A stretch of DNA of 8,547 nucleotides, from positions 1-8,547 of the forward strand of contig CAYVOX010000140.1 in NCBI GenBank assembly GCA_964453035.1, written 5' to 3'. The stretch is from CAYVOX01 sp964453035 (GTDB lineage: Bacteria; Chloroflexota; Anaerolineae; Anaerolineales; Anaerolineaceae). The notes beneath the pieces were generated by a model. It was not told where the DNA came from, did not search any database, and saw nothing but the letters and a program-made list of their open reading frames with translations. Position numbers and translations under genes: made by a program. This document shows positions 1-6,542 of this stretch, one piece after another. How positions within the stretch are numbered: position 1 is the stretch's first letter; the number at the start of each line of letters is the position of its first letter.

Positions 1-1
1 C

Positions 2-1204
2 CCGGTCCAGCCCACCCGCGCGCCCACCACCGCCGCCACCCCCACCCGCGCTGCTACCACCCTGCCCGCCACGCCCACCCGGGTTGGCGCCAACCCCACG
101 CCGGTCGCCAGTGGAGATAAGTTGAGCGATAAAGATGGATTTTACAGCTTCACCGCCCCGGCTGCGCTCAAAGTGACCGCGCGCGGCAACGGGCACCTGC
201 TCTGCGCGGATGATAAGGGCAGCATGTGCCTTTCCATCACGCTGCGCATCAAAGCCCTGTACCCCGAGTATGTGCTCGAGGATGTGCTGCGCAGCCTTGA
301 GGCCCGCAACCAGGATTTCGTCGAACTCTCCCGCGACGATATTGCCGTGGGTAATTACGCCGGGCTGCTCTCGCAGGTCAAATACACCCAGAACAAGGTG
401 CCCCTGGAGGGCCAGGTGCGGGTGGTGACGCGCAACCGCGTGGCCTATGAGCTTTCCACCTGGTACCCGGCAGGCAGCGCCGCAGCCGCCGGGGCGCTGT
501 TTGACCCGCTGCTCAAGAGCTTCACCATCACCGACTTTGCCGATACCCCCCTGTTCGAGGACTGGAACGAATACCAGACCGAAAACCTGGTGTTCTACAC
601 CCTGCCCGGCACGTATGCTGACCAGAACATCAAAGCCATCGGCGCGGCCCACGAGAAAGCCTATTTTGCCATCCAGCAGGCGCTGGAGGTGGATTACTTT
701 GAGCCCATCTTCTACTTTCTCTATCCCTCCGAGCCGGTTTTCTTCCACGCCACCTACCGCAATGCCGGCTTTGCCATTGATGACGGCGGCGAGGTGCACA
801 CCAAGTGGTTTGCCGCCAACGACCACCAGACTCTGGGGCACGAGATGACGCATGTGATTGCCTACGGCACGCTCGGTTACGCCGGGCAGGCGCTGATGGG
901 CGAGGGGTTGGCCTCCTGCCTGGACCAGGATAACCGCGATTACCGTCTGCTGGGCAAGGCGCTGGTGAATAACGGCAAGTATGTGCCCCTGGCTAAGATG
1001 ATGGGCGACGACTGGTTCGCCGCTGACCCGGCTGTGGCTTACCCCGAATCTGGCGCATTCGTCTGCTACCTGTTCGACCAGCACGGGGCTGAGGCCGTCT
1101 GGGACCTGTACGTGAGCGAGGATCTCGACGAGGCGGCGCAGCTCTCGCTGGGGATGAACCTGGCAGCATTGGAGAAAGCCTTCAAAGCCTGGATGGCGAA
1201 GTAA
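2..1204 (+). CDS. Exported PsbP/DcrB-like and gluzincin peptidase-like protein (5' end missing)
   Basis: The frame is open from base 2, so the true start lies upstream of the window; the TTG at 122 is only an internal codon. Bases 2-121 encode a Pro/Thr/Ala/Arg-rich linker with repeated PTRA units, typical of a surface lipoprotein or secreted protein. Numbering residues from the TTG at 122, residues ~5-138 resemble the PsbP/DcrB-like fold, with a strand-rich pattern ending in SFTITDF. Residues ~145-360 contain the zinc-peptidase signature H240-E241-M-T-H244 with the likely third ligand E261 in GEGLA, as in the peptidase MA-like gluzincins. The reading is an extracellular zinc-dependent peptidase or a catalytic-fold relative; its substrate is unknown. 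It ends with TAA, convergent with the downstream reductase. The linker, HExxH and spacing are seen directly, while the domain names rest on family resemblance. Confidence 0.8.
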   Translation, partial: PVQPTRAPTTAATPTRAATTLPATPTRVGANPTPVASGDKLSDKDGFYSFTAPAALKVTARGNGHLLCADDKGSMCLSITLRIKALYPEYVLEDVLRSLEARNQDFVELSRDDIAVGNYAGLLSQVKYTQNKVPLEGQVRVVTRNRVAYELSTWYPAGSAAAAGALFDPLLKSFTITDFADTPLFEDWNEYQTENLVFYTLPGTYADQNIKAIGAAHEKAYFAIQQALEVDYFEPIFYFLYPSEPVFFHATYRNAGFAIDDGGEVHTKWFAANDHQTLGHEMTHVIAYGTLGYAGQALMGEGLASCLDQDNRDYRLLGKALVNNGKYVPLAKMMGDDWFAADPAVAYPESGAFVCYLFDQHGAEAVWDLYVSEDLDEAAQLSLGMNLAALEKAFKAWMAK

Positions 1205-1312
1205 GTCCGCTGGCGAACTGCGCCATGTGAGTAGCGGCGTGCGCCGGTGTGACCCGTACATAAATCGTGTCATCTGAGCGGACGCCGCCCGGCCCTACAT
1301 TGTGTCCGGCTG

Positions 1313-1344
1313 CGTGGTAAGGGCGAGGTGACCTCGCCCCCACG
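1313..1344. terminator. Bulged stem-loop between convergent genes
   Basis: CGTGG (1313-1317) pairs with CCACG (1340-1344), and GGGCGAG (1321-1327) pairs with CTCGCCC (1333-1339). That makes a 12-bp GC-rich stem with a 3-nt bulge (TAA) and a GTGAC loop. It starts 1 nt after the reductase stop codon on the minus strand and lies about 110 nt after the stop of the upstream plus-strand gene. No U-tract follows on either strand, so intrinsic termination is uncertain. It could equally be a dispersed palindromic repeat or an RNA 3'-end stabiliser. The rest of the 1205-1345 gap shows nothing else clear. Confidence 0.5.
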
Positions 1345-1345
1345 G

Positions 1346-2281
1346 TTACGCTGCGATTTTGTTCACTTCTTCCATCTCGGTGGGCGTCAGCACCCAGTCC
1401 GCAGCGCGCGCGTTGGCCTGCAATTGATCCAGCGTGGTCACGCCGCTGATTACCGAGCTGACCTCGGGGTGGCCCAGCAGCCAGGCCTGCGCCAGCTCGT
1501 TCAACCCGCGCCCGCGCGCGCCGGCCCAGGTGCTGAGCAGCTCAATGCGCGTGTAATTAGCCTCGGTCATGTACTGCTGCACATACGGACTCGATTCCCC
1601 GCGCGAGCCGGCCGGGGCGGGTTGCCCGCGCAGGTATTTGCCGGTGAGGAATCCGCCTGCCAGTGGGAAGAAGGGGATGATGCCCACCCCCTGCTCGCGG
1701 CAGAAGGGCAGCACCTCGCGCTCGATCTCGCGCTCCAGCAGATGGTAATGCGACTGCACCACCACAAAGGGCGACCCATCGCGGAATTCCGCCAGCAGGT
1801 TGGCACGCGCCAGTTGCCAGGCCATAAATTGCGACGCGCCAATGTAACGCAGCTTGCCGGCCCGCACCAGGTCGTCCAGCCCGCGCATCATCTCTTCCAG
1901 CGGGGTGGTATCGTCCCAGCGGTGGACGTAGTACAGGTCAATATGGTCGGTTTGCAGGCGGCGCAGGCTGGCTTCCACCGCGTCGTAGAGGTGGTAGCGC
2001 GAAGCGCCGTGGTCGTTGGGGCCTTCGCCCATCTTCTGGGTGAACTTGGTAGCCAGCACGAACTTTTCACGCCGACCCTTAAGCGCCTCGCCCAGCGTCT
2101 CCTCCGAGCGCCCGGCGGTGTAGATGTTGGCGCTGTCGAGATGGTTGATTCCCAGGTCAGCGGCGGCATCGATGATGCGCGAGACCTCCGCCTGCGGCAC
2201 GCGCTCATTGCCAAACCGGTTGGTGCCCAGCCCAATCACCGAGACTCGCACGCCGGATTTGCCTAATTGACGGTAGAGCAT
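1346..2281 (-). CDS. Aldo/keto reductase
   Basis: This 311-residue protein has the usual length for a single-domain (alpha/beta)8-barrel aldo/keto reductase, a cytoplasmic NADPH-dependent enzyme family that reduces aldehydes and ketones. The N-terminus LGKSGVRVSVIGLGTNRFG is characteristic. The catalytic tetrad is complete: D49 (in LDSANIY), Y54, K79 (in ATKF) and H120 (in YYVHRW). A cofactor-binding region is visible as GVGIIPFFPLAGGFLTGKY (199-217) and SSVISGVTTLDQL (275-287). The closest style is the large YajO/YhdN-like group, not the plant or animal AKR1 enzymes; its substrate cannot be told from sequence. The ATG start is supported by AGGAGG at 2286-2291, four bases upstream. It is alone on its strand and convergent with the peptidase-like gene. 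Confidence 0.93.
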   Translation of the reverse strand: MLYRQLGKSGVRVSVIGLGTNRFGNERVPQAEVSRIIDAAADLGINHLDSANIYTAGRSEETLGEALKGRREKFVLATKFTQKMGEGPNDHGASRYHLYDAVEASLRRLQTDHIDLYYVHRWDDTTPLEEMMRGLDDLVRAGKLRYIGASQFMAWQLARANLLAEFRDGSPFVVVQSHYHLLEREIEREVLPFCREQGVGIIPFFPLAGGFLTGKYLRGQPAPAGSRGESSPYVQQYMTEANYTRIELLSTWAGARGRGLNELAQAWLLGHPEVSSVISGVTTLDQLQANARAADWVLTPTEMEEVNKIAA

Positions 2282-2393
2282 AACGCCTCCTGAATTGGAT
2301 GAGAGATACCCTTATTTTAACGTCAATTCGAGAAAATCGCCGGTTGAGCGTGTCTGGTTACAACGCCCCGCGAGTTCTTGTGTGTACTATATA

Positions 2394-2419
2394 AATGACA
2401 AATTAAACTTGTTGTCATT
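2394..2419. promoter_or_regulatory. 8-bp AT-rich dyad, possible operator
   Basis: AATGACAA (2394-2401) and TTGTCATT (2412-2419) are perfect inverted copies separated by 10 bases. The second arm overlaps a promoter-like TTGTCA. The size and AT-rich character would suit a dimeric repressor site, but there is no regulator gene in the window to pair it with. Confidence 0.3.
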
Positions 2420-2440
2420 GATACTTGTAATCTGGATTAT
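2412..2440 (+). promoter_or_regulatory. Possible sigma70-type promoter reading into gene-free region
   Basis: TTGTCA (2412-2417; 5 of 6 to the -35 consensus) is followed after 17 bases by GATTAT (2435-2440; 4 of 6 to the -10 consensus). Another weak pair, TTGTAA/TAATAT, lies at 2425-2453. Any transcript would enter the hairpin-rich stretch from about 2447. This is inference from consensus matching only. Confidence 0.25.
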
Positions 2441-2469
2441 TTCGATGTAATATGATTCTGAGCGCAGAC

Positions 2470-2518
2470 CCTGAGCAGCTTACAGGCTCAGGCGGCTCAT
2501 AGCAAATCTCAGGTCGCC
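2470..2518 (+). other. Overlapping alternative hairpins
   Basis: CCTGAGC (2470-2476) pairs with GCTCAGG (2486-2492) around a 9-nt loop. GGCGGC (2491-2496) can instead pair with GTCGCC (2513-2518), with one G-U pair. The two stems share bases 2491-2492, so they are mutually exclusive, and the second is followed by GGGCGGCTTTTAAA. The arrangement resembles an attenuator-like switch but has no recognised ligand-binding motif or downstream gene. Confidence 0.3.
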
Positions 2519-2644
2519 GGGCGGCTTTTAAATGGGGGATAACCTGCCGGCGCCGTACCCATCACAGAACAATTTACTTAACGGTATCCACACGGAGCAG
2601 CTTATCGGTACTGCTTTGCCGTCCTCTGACTGCATATTCGGTCT

Positions 2645-2672
2645 GCTGGCTGGGTGGGCCCACGCAAGCAGC
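2645..2672. repeat. 28-bp near-perfect palindrome
   Basis: Two 14-base arms meet without a spacer at 2658/2659. Eleven of 14 positions are complementary, and the centre GTGGGCCCAC is perfect. It is too tight at its centre to form a stable loop without opening the innermost pairs, so it could act as double-stranded DNA (an operator-like site) or as part of a structured RNA. Confidence 0.35.
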
Positions 2673-2784
2673 TGGGGAACGTCAACCAGTACTTTAACGG
2701 CGTTCCAATTCCACCCCCCTGGGATACTCCGCCCGGCCTGCAACACTAACCACTATCCATTCCTCCTCTCCTCAGAGGCGGGCT

Positions 2785-2824
2785 CGTGGGCAATAAAGCA
2801 CCGCGACTTTTACGTGCGCCCACG
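2785..2824. other. Bulged 11-bp stem-loop
   Basis: CGTGGGC (2785-2791) pairs with GCCCACG (2818-2824) and GCAC (2798-2801) with GTGC (2814-2817). The pairs stack, with a one-sided AATAAA bulge (2792-2797) and a 12-nt loop. It is immediately preceded by a small CCTCT/AGAGG hairpin (2765-2778) and followed by the stronger hairpin at 2836-2866. Confidence 0.35.
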
Positions 2825-2835
2825 CCCAGTAATCA

Positions 2836-2866
2836 GACCTGCCGGGTCTAAACGACCTGGCAGGTC
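2836..2866. repeat. 13-bp hairpin of the GGCAGGTC repeat family
   Basis: GACCTGCCGGGTC (2836-2848) and GACCTGGCAGGTC (2854-2866) are inverted copies with one imperfect pair, separated by TAAAC. Each arm is itself nearly palindromic. It lies 11 bases beyond the stop of the minus-strand membrane protein gene, where it could serve as its transcript end, but no U-tract follows on that strand. GGCAGGTC also occurs in the hairpins at 5221-5239 and 7920-7939, which suggests a dispersed intergenic repeat. Confidence 0.55.
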
Positions 2867-2877
2867 GCTGGTGCGTT

Positions 2878-3246
2878 TTAGCCCCGTTTTTTAGCCAGCA
2901 CCCAGCCGCACCAGGCAGCGAAGAACAGGTGCAGCAGCACCGCGCCCCAGCCCATGCTGTTCAGCACCCCGCCCAGCACCAGCGCCAGGAAGCACGCCCC
3001 GCTCAGCAGGTAATAGGCCAGCAGGGTGAGCGCAGCGCCCCGCCTGAGGGGCGCGCTCTCCGAGCGGCGCGCCAGCCAGAGCAGCAGCGTTAAGCTCAAC
3101 AGCGCTGTGCCGAACAGCCGCGCCAGCCCGTCTGAGGCGGGGGTAAGCGTGACGCCCATGCGCCCCAGCAGCATATCCGGCGCCAGGGTGAAGCCCAGTC
3201 CAAAAACAGCTTCCACCACCATCGCTGCGGTCAATAAAATTTGCAT
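2878..3246 (-). CDS. Small four-helix integral membrane protein, function unknown
   Basis: This 122-residue protein is mostly hydrophobic. Four predicted membrane segments lie at about residues 3-22, 41-59, 70-95 and 98-117, with a short polar loop containing RRSESAPLRR between the second and third and a basic KKRG tail. The pattern (FGLGFTLAPDMLL, then a short linker, then LARLFGTALLSL) resembles an uncharacterised family of small membrane proteins common in Chloroflexota and Actinomycetota. I know of no assigned function. The ATG start has GGAGG at 3252-3256, five bases upstream. The gene is divergent from the dynamin-like GTPase and shares its 182-bp promoter region. An overlapping frame at 2891-3262 on the same strand is a shadow. 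Confidence 0.75.
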   Translation of the reverse strand: MQILLTAAMVVEAVFGLGFTLAPDMLLGRMGVTLTPASDGLARLFGTALLSLTLLLWLARRSESAPLRRGAALTLLAYYLLSGACFLALVLGGVLNSMGWGAVLLHLFFAAWCGWVLAKKRG

Positions 3247-3266
3247 GCCAGCCTCCAGTCATGGAT

Positions 3267-3295
3267 ACTGTAGCATAAAAGCACGCCCCTCACAA
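3267..3295 (-). promoter_or_regulatory. Possible promoter of the small membrane protein gene
   Basis: On the minus strand, TTGTGA (3290-3295) is followed after 17 bases by TACAGT (3267-3272), each matching 4 of 6 consensus positions. The distance to the ATG at 3246 would leave a short leader containing the ribosome binding site. Weak evidence from consensus and spacing only. Confidence 0.25.
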
Positions 3296-3385
3296 CCGCT
3301 GCCTGCGGCTCGCCTTTGGTCTGCGGAGACGGCGCGGCAGCAAACACCTTTGGGGGTTGGCAGTGGAAGGTGAAAGCGGAGGGGG

Positions 3386-3420
3386 TATAATCTGTTCAGG
3401 CACCGCAAGTGAACAGGAGG
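3386..3420 (+). promoter_or_regulatory. -10 element and ribosome binding site of the dynamin-like gene
   Basis: A perfect TATAAT (3386-3391) lies about 38 bases before the ATG at 3429, but no good -35 hexamer is found 16-18 bases upstream of it. AGGAGG (3415-3420) sits eight bases before the ATG. Together they argue that translation starts at 3429. The in-frame TTG at 3357 lies upstream of the putative -10 element and would not be in the transcript. Confidence 0.5.
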
Positions 3421-3428
3421 AAAACCTC

Positions 3429-5180
3429 ATGCGCCAATCCATGCTCACAACTGAACAGGCCCAACTGCTAGTTGAAGAAAAACAGGTTCTTTCCGACCTT
3501 CTTCTTCAACTGGCTGAACTGGAAATCCCCCGCGAGGCGCTGGTTGCGCTGCAAAAGGCAGCCCTTCAGCTGGATGAATTGTTCCTCATCGTGGTGGTTG
3601 GAGAGTTCAACGCCGGCAAAAGCGCGCTCATCAACGCCGTCCTCGGTCAAAAAGTGCTCCTGGAAGGCGTCACCCCCACCACCACCCGTGTCACCCTCAT
3701 CAAATGGGGACAGCAGGTCACCGAACAGGTCATTGACGAAGGCTACGCCGTCATCACCTATCCCCTCGCGCTGCTTAATGAGCTCAACATCGTGGATTCG
3801 CCTGGCACCAATGCCATTATCCGCCGCCACGAACGCCTCACCGATGAATTCGTCCCGCGCAGTGACCTGGTGCTCTTCACCACCTCCGCCGACCGCCCCC
3901 TCACCGAATCTGAGCGCCAGTTTTTGGAGCGCATCCTCTCCTGGCGCAAAAAGGTTGTCTTTGTGCTTAACAAGGTGGATATTTTCGAGGACGAGGCCGC
4001 CCTGCAGGAAGCCCGCGAGTTCATCCTCCAGCACGCCGCCCTCACCCTCGGAGAAATCCCCGCGCTCTTCCCGGTTTCGGCCCGCCTGGCCCAGCGCGCC
4101 GCCGCCGAGCCGGACGAGGCCGAGCGCCTGCGCCTGCGGGCCGCCAGCCACCTGGATGACCTTGAGCGGTACATCTTCACCACCCTCGATGATGCCGCCC
4201 GCCTCAACCTCAAGTTCTCCAGCCCGCTCGGGGTGGCCGATCACCTGGTGGAGCAGGCCGGGGAGATGTTCCAGGCCCAGTCGGATGACCTGAAGCAGGA
4301 TGAACTCACCGCCAGCTCGCTGGAAACCACCCTGGAGGGCTACCGCCGCGACCTGGAGAACGAGCTTGCCCCGCGCCTGGCTGAGGTGGATAACATCCTC
4401 TACCAGTTTGAGATGCGCGGCCTCGATTTCTTCGACCGCACCCTGCGCCTCACCAACATTCACAACCTGGCCCGCGGCGACCGCATCCGCGCCGCCTTTG
4501 AAAAAGAAGTGCTCACCGATGTTTCCGCCCAGGTGGATGAACAGGTGCAGCGCGTCATTGATTGGCTGGTTGAAAAAGACCTGCGCGAGTGGCAGCAGGT
4601 GAACGCCTACCTGCAGCGCCGCCAGGCGCTTAACCTCGACCACATTGTCACTGGTGCCAACAACCCGCAGGCAGCCCAGAGGCGGGAGCTGGTGGAAAAG
4701 GTGGGCCGCAGGGTCAGCAGCATTGTGGAAAGCTACGACCGCGCCCGGGAAGCTCGCCACCTGGCAGCCAATGTGGAGCTTGCCGTCGCGCAGACCGCCC
4801 TCTTTGAGGTGGGCGCGGTGGGGCTGGGGGCGCTCGTTTCCACCGCCCTGCTCTCCTCCGCCCTCGACGTCACCGGTCTGATTGCCGCAGGCACCCTTGC
4901 TATTCTGGGCCTTTTTGTCATCCCCTACAAGCGCAAGCAAACGCGCGATGATTTCAAGAAAAAGGTGGTAACCCTGCGCCAGAACCTGCACGAAACGCTC
5001 ACCACCGCCTTCAAAACCGAAGCTGAGAGTGCGCTTGGCCGCCTGCAGGATAACATCACCCCCTACACGCGCTTTGTGCGCGGCGAGCAGGAGCGCCTGC
5101 TCAAAACCCGGTCCCGCCTGGAGGACATGCGCCAGTCGCTCTCCACGCTGCGCGCGCGAATTGCGGCGCTGGTGGGATAA
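3429..5180 (+). CDS. Bacterial dynamin-like GTPase
   Basis: This 583-residue protein belongs to the dynamin superfamily of large GTPases that bind and remodel membranes. All GTPase motifs are visible: P-loop GEFNAGKS (58-65), switch I TPTTTR (82-87), G3 DSPG (123-126), G4 NKVD (181-184) and a G5-like SAR (217-219). A long helical, probably coiled-coil stalk follows (~230-457). A hydrophobic stretch at ~458-499 then looks like two closely spaced membrane segments ending in IPYKRK, the position of the membrane-inserting paddle in bacterial dynamins. A final helical stretch (~505-583) probably folds back on the stalk. Bacterial dynamins often occur as adjacent pairs, but this one is alone. Possible roles are membrane repair, fusion or stress and phage tolerance; the sequence does not choose among them. 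The start is ATG, preceded by AGGAGG. The frame also opens 24 codons upstream, but that stretch contains the putative promoter. Confidence 0.9.
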   Translation: MRQSMLTTEQAQLLVEEKQVLSDLLLQLAELEIPREALVALQKAALQLDELFLIVVVGEFNAGKSALINAVLGQKVLLEGVTPTTTRVTLIKWGQQVTEQVIDEGYAVITYPLALLNELNIVDSPGTNAIIRRHERLTDEFVPRSDLVLFTTSADRPLTESERQFLERILSWRKKVVFVLNKVDIFEDEAALQEAREFILQHAALTLGEIPALFPVSARLAQRAAAEPDEAERLRLRAASHLDDLERYIFTTLDDAARLNLKFSSPLGVADHLVEQAGEMFQAQSDDLKQDELTASSLETTLEGYRRDLENELAPRLAEVDNILYQFEMRGLDFFDRTLRLTNIHNLARGDRIRAAFEKEVLTDVSAQVDEQVQRVIDWLVEKDLREWQQVNAYLQRRQALNLDHIVTGANNPQAAQRRELVEKVGRRVSSIVESYDRAREARHLAANVELAVAQTALFEVGAVGLGALVSTALLSSALDVTGLIAAGTLAILGLFVIPYKRKQTRDDFKKKVVTLRQNLHETLTTAFKTEAESALGRLQDNITPYTRFVRGEQERLLKTRSRLEDMRQSLSTLRARIAALVG

Positions 5181-5184
5181 ACCA

Positions 5185-5216
5185 GATTCCCAAAGGTTTT
5201 TTAGGGCAAGGGAATC
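5185..5216. terminator. Inverted repeat after the dynamin-like gene
   Basis: GATTCCC (5185-5191) and GGGAATC (5210-5216) are perfect inverted copies with an 18-nt loop that contains a run of six T. It begins four bases after the stop. The T-run lies in the loop instead of after the stem, so it is not a textbook terminator, but it is the best candidate for the transcript end in this 133-bp convergent gap. Confidence 0.35.
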
Positions 5217-5239
5217 ACAGGGCAGGTCTGTGACCCGCC
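5215..5239. repeat. Palindromic repeat of the GGCAGGTC family
   Basis: GGCAGGTC (5221-5228) and GACCCGCC (5232-5239) form an 8-bp imperfect hairpin with a TGT loop. An alternative stem TCACAG/CTGTGA (5215-5220 and 5228-5233) overlaps it. The 20 bases at 5220-5239 match the reverse complement of 7920-7939 at 17 positions, which supports a dispersed repeat. It sits between convergent genes. Confidence 0.55.
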
Positions 5240-5313
5240 GCACCTCAACCCATTCCGTCGGACTGCAAGCGCGACCTACGTAAGAGCGAGAGCTACCCTG
5301 CCCATGCAGCCGT

Positions 5314-6528
5314 TCAGGCGAGCTTCAACATCTCCGGCAGGCAGGCGTAGAATTCCGTGGCGGCCACCACGTCATCCAGGCAGACGTGCTCTTCAATGGT
5401 GTGCGCTGTCTTTTCATCGCCCGGCCCAAAGCCAATCGAAGGGATACCCGCCTTGCCCGCCCAGTACGTGCCGTTGGTCGAAAAATCCCACGTCCCCAGC
5501 GGGCGAGTTTCTCCCCACAGCTCCCGGATGGTCTTCAGGCCGGCCTGCGCCAGCGGGTGCGTCTCTTCCAGCAGCCAGGCGGGGAAATATTTATTCAACG
5601 GAAAAACAAAACCGGTGTAAGACGGCGTGTCATAATACAATTCCTCCACCAGGATCTCGCTCTGCAGGTAGTCTGGAATCAACCCCTTGATGAGGTTGAC
5701 GACGTCGTCATGCGGTTCATTGAGCGTCAGGCGGCGGTCAATGAAGATGGTGAACTGGTCCGGCACGGCGTTGAGCGAGTTGGTGCGCGCCGCCACATCC
5801 GTGATGGCAATCGAAGGGTGGCCGAGAACCTCGTGCTTGCCCATGCCAAAGCGCATGCGCCGGTCCAGCTCGCGGATCAGGTTGATGATGGAAATCATCT
5901 TGTACACGGCGTTATCGCCCAAGTAATGCACCGCCGCGTGCGCCGAGCGCCCGCTGGCCGTGATTTTCAGCTCAATGCGCCCCTTGTGCCCGCGGTAGAT
6001 GTTCATTTTGGTGGGCTCGCCAATCACCACAAAATCCGGGCGCACGTGCGGGTCCACCTCCACAAAAGCGTTGGGAGCGATGCCATCGCACCACTCCTCC
6101 ATGTTGCCGAAGTAATAGACGGTGGTGCCCTCCAGCAGGCCCAGGTCGCGGGCGATGGCCAATCCGTGCACCATGCCGGGCGTGCTGCCTTTTTCGTCGC
6201 AGGCGCCGCGGGCGTACAGGCAGTTGTTCTCCACCTTGCCGGTGAACGGATCCCAGCCCCATGCCTCCCGGTCGCCCACCCCCACCGTATCGATGTGCGA
6301 ATCATAAACCAGCACCTTAGGCCCGCTGCCGATGCGCCCCAGGGTGTTGCCCATCTTATCAAACCGGACCTCATCGTAGTTGAGGCGGCGCATCTCAGCC
6401 TGGATGCGCTCGCCCACCGGCCCAATTTGCGATTCCATCGAGGGGATGGCGCAGATATCGCGCATGAATTGAATGATCTCGGGGCGTTTTTGCGCCGTGC
6501 GCTGCTTGATTTCCTTGATAAGTTCCAT
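5314..6528 (-). CDS. YgeY-family M20 metallo-hydrolase
   Basis: This 404-residue protein is a cytoplasmic zinc-dependent hydrolase of the M20 peptidase/deacylase clan, close to the YgeY family (named for a link to selenium metabolism; substrate unproven). Visible motifs are the metal and catalytic residues H78 and D80 (SHIDTVGVGD), D111 (ARGACDEKGS), the adjacent pair E144/E145 (GNMEEWCDG), E171 (GEPTKM) and H376 (KTAHTIEEH). The lid-domain GRSAHAAVHYLGDNAVYKM motif lies at ~193-211. The C-terminal PSYTGFVFPLNKYFPAW and DFSTNGT signatures are typical of YgeY proteins. The frame extends 44 codons further, but the ATG at 6528 matches the family N-terminus. Its GAGGAG is only two bases from the ATG, an unusually short spacing. 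No other selenium-cluster genes (ygeX, ssnA, xdh-like) are in view, so the physiological role may differ. Confidence 0.9.
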   Translation of the reverse strand: MELIKEIKQRTAQKRPEIIQFMRDICAIPSMESQIGPVGERIQAEMRRLNYDEVRFDKMGNTLGRIGSGPKVLVYDSHIDTVGVGDREAWGWDPFTGKVENNCLYARGACDEKGSTPGMVHGLAIARDLGLLEGTTVYYFGNMEEWCDGIAPNAFVEVDPHVRPDFVVIGEPTKMNIYRGHKGRIELKITASGRSAHAAVHYLGDNAVYKMISIINLIRELDRRMRFGMGKHEVLGHPSIAITDVAARTNSLNAVPDQFTIFIDRRLTLNEPHDDVVNLIKGLIPDYLQSEILVEELYYDTPSYTGFVFPLNKYFPAWLLEETHPLAQAGLKTIRELWGETRPLGTWDFSTNGTYWAGKAGIPSIGFGPGDEKTAHTIEEHVCLDDVVAATEFYACLPEMLKLA

Positions 6529-6542
6529 GGCTCCTCGCAAAG

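Larger units (their letters stand above)
2282..2877. other. Gene-free region with promoter-like head and multiple inverted repeats
   Basis: Nearly 600 bases lack a convincing gene. An open frame at 2532-2894 (+) and one at 2528-2746 (-) have no ribosome binding site, no recognisable family and an odd composition rich in Ser, Pro, Trp and Cys. Bases ~2300-2460 are clearly AT-rich relative to the flanks. From 2394 on there are repeated inverted repeats: 2394-2419, 2470-2492, 2491-2518, 2645-2672, 2765-2778, 2785-2824 and 2836-2866. This may hold a structured non-coding RNA or the remains of a decayed gene. I recognise no known RNA family, and no tRNA or SRP signature is present. Confidence 0.45.

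Noticed and set aside
11..100. Direct repeats of CCCACCCGCG near the left edge as a DNA-level repeat array
   Set aside because: They are explained by the coding of repeated PTRA-type units in the linker; spacing and copies are too irregular for CRISPR or iterons.
1328..2266. 312-codon plus-strand frame antisense to the aldo/keto reductase
   Set aside because: The reductase has an intact catalytic tetrad. The antisense product is His/Gln/Ala-rich without family features, a composition typical of shadow frames.
2532..2894. 120-codon plus-strand frame in the gene-free region
   Set aside because: It has no ribosome binding site and no recognisable motif, overlaps the end of the membrane protein gene and has an atypical composition. 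It is probably chance, though a decayed gene cannot be excluded.
3357..3428. 24-codon N-terminal extension of the dynamin-like gene from TTG
   Set aside because: It contains a perfect TATAAT and the AGGAGG that serves the ATG at 3429, and the extension is Gly/Ser-rich and unlike the family N-terminus.
3468..5243. 591-codon open frame on the minus strand, antisense to the dynamin-like gene
   Set aside because: It mirrors the codon positions of a well-supported gene with clear GTPase motifs. GC-rich third positions suppress stops on the opposite strand, and its translation has no recognisable domain.
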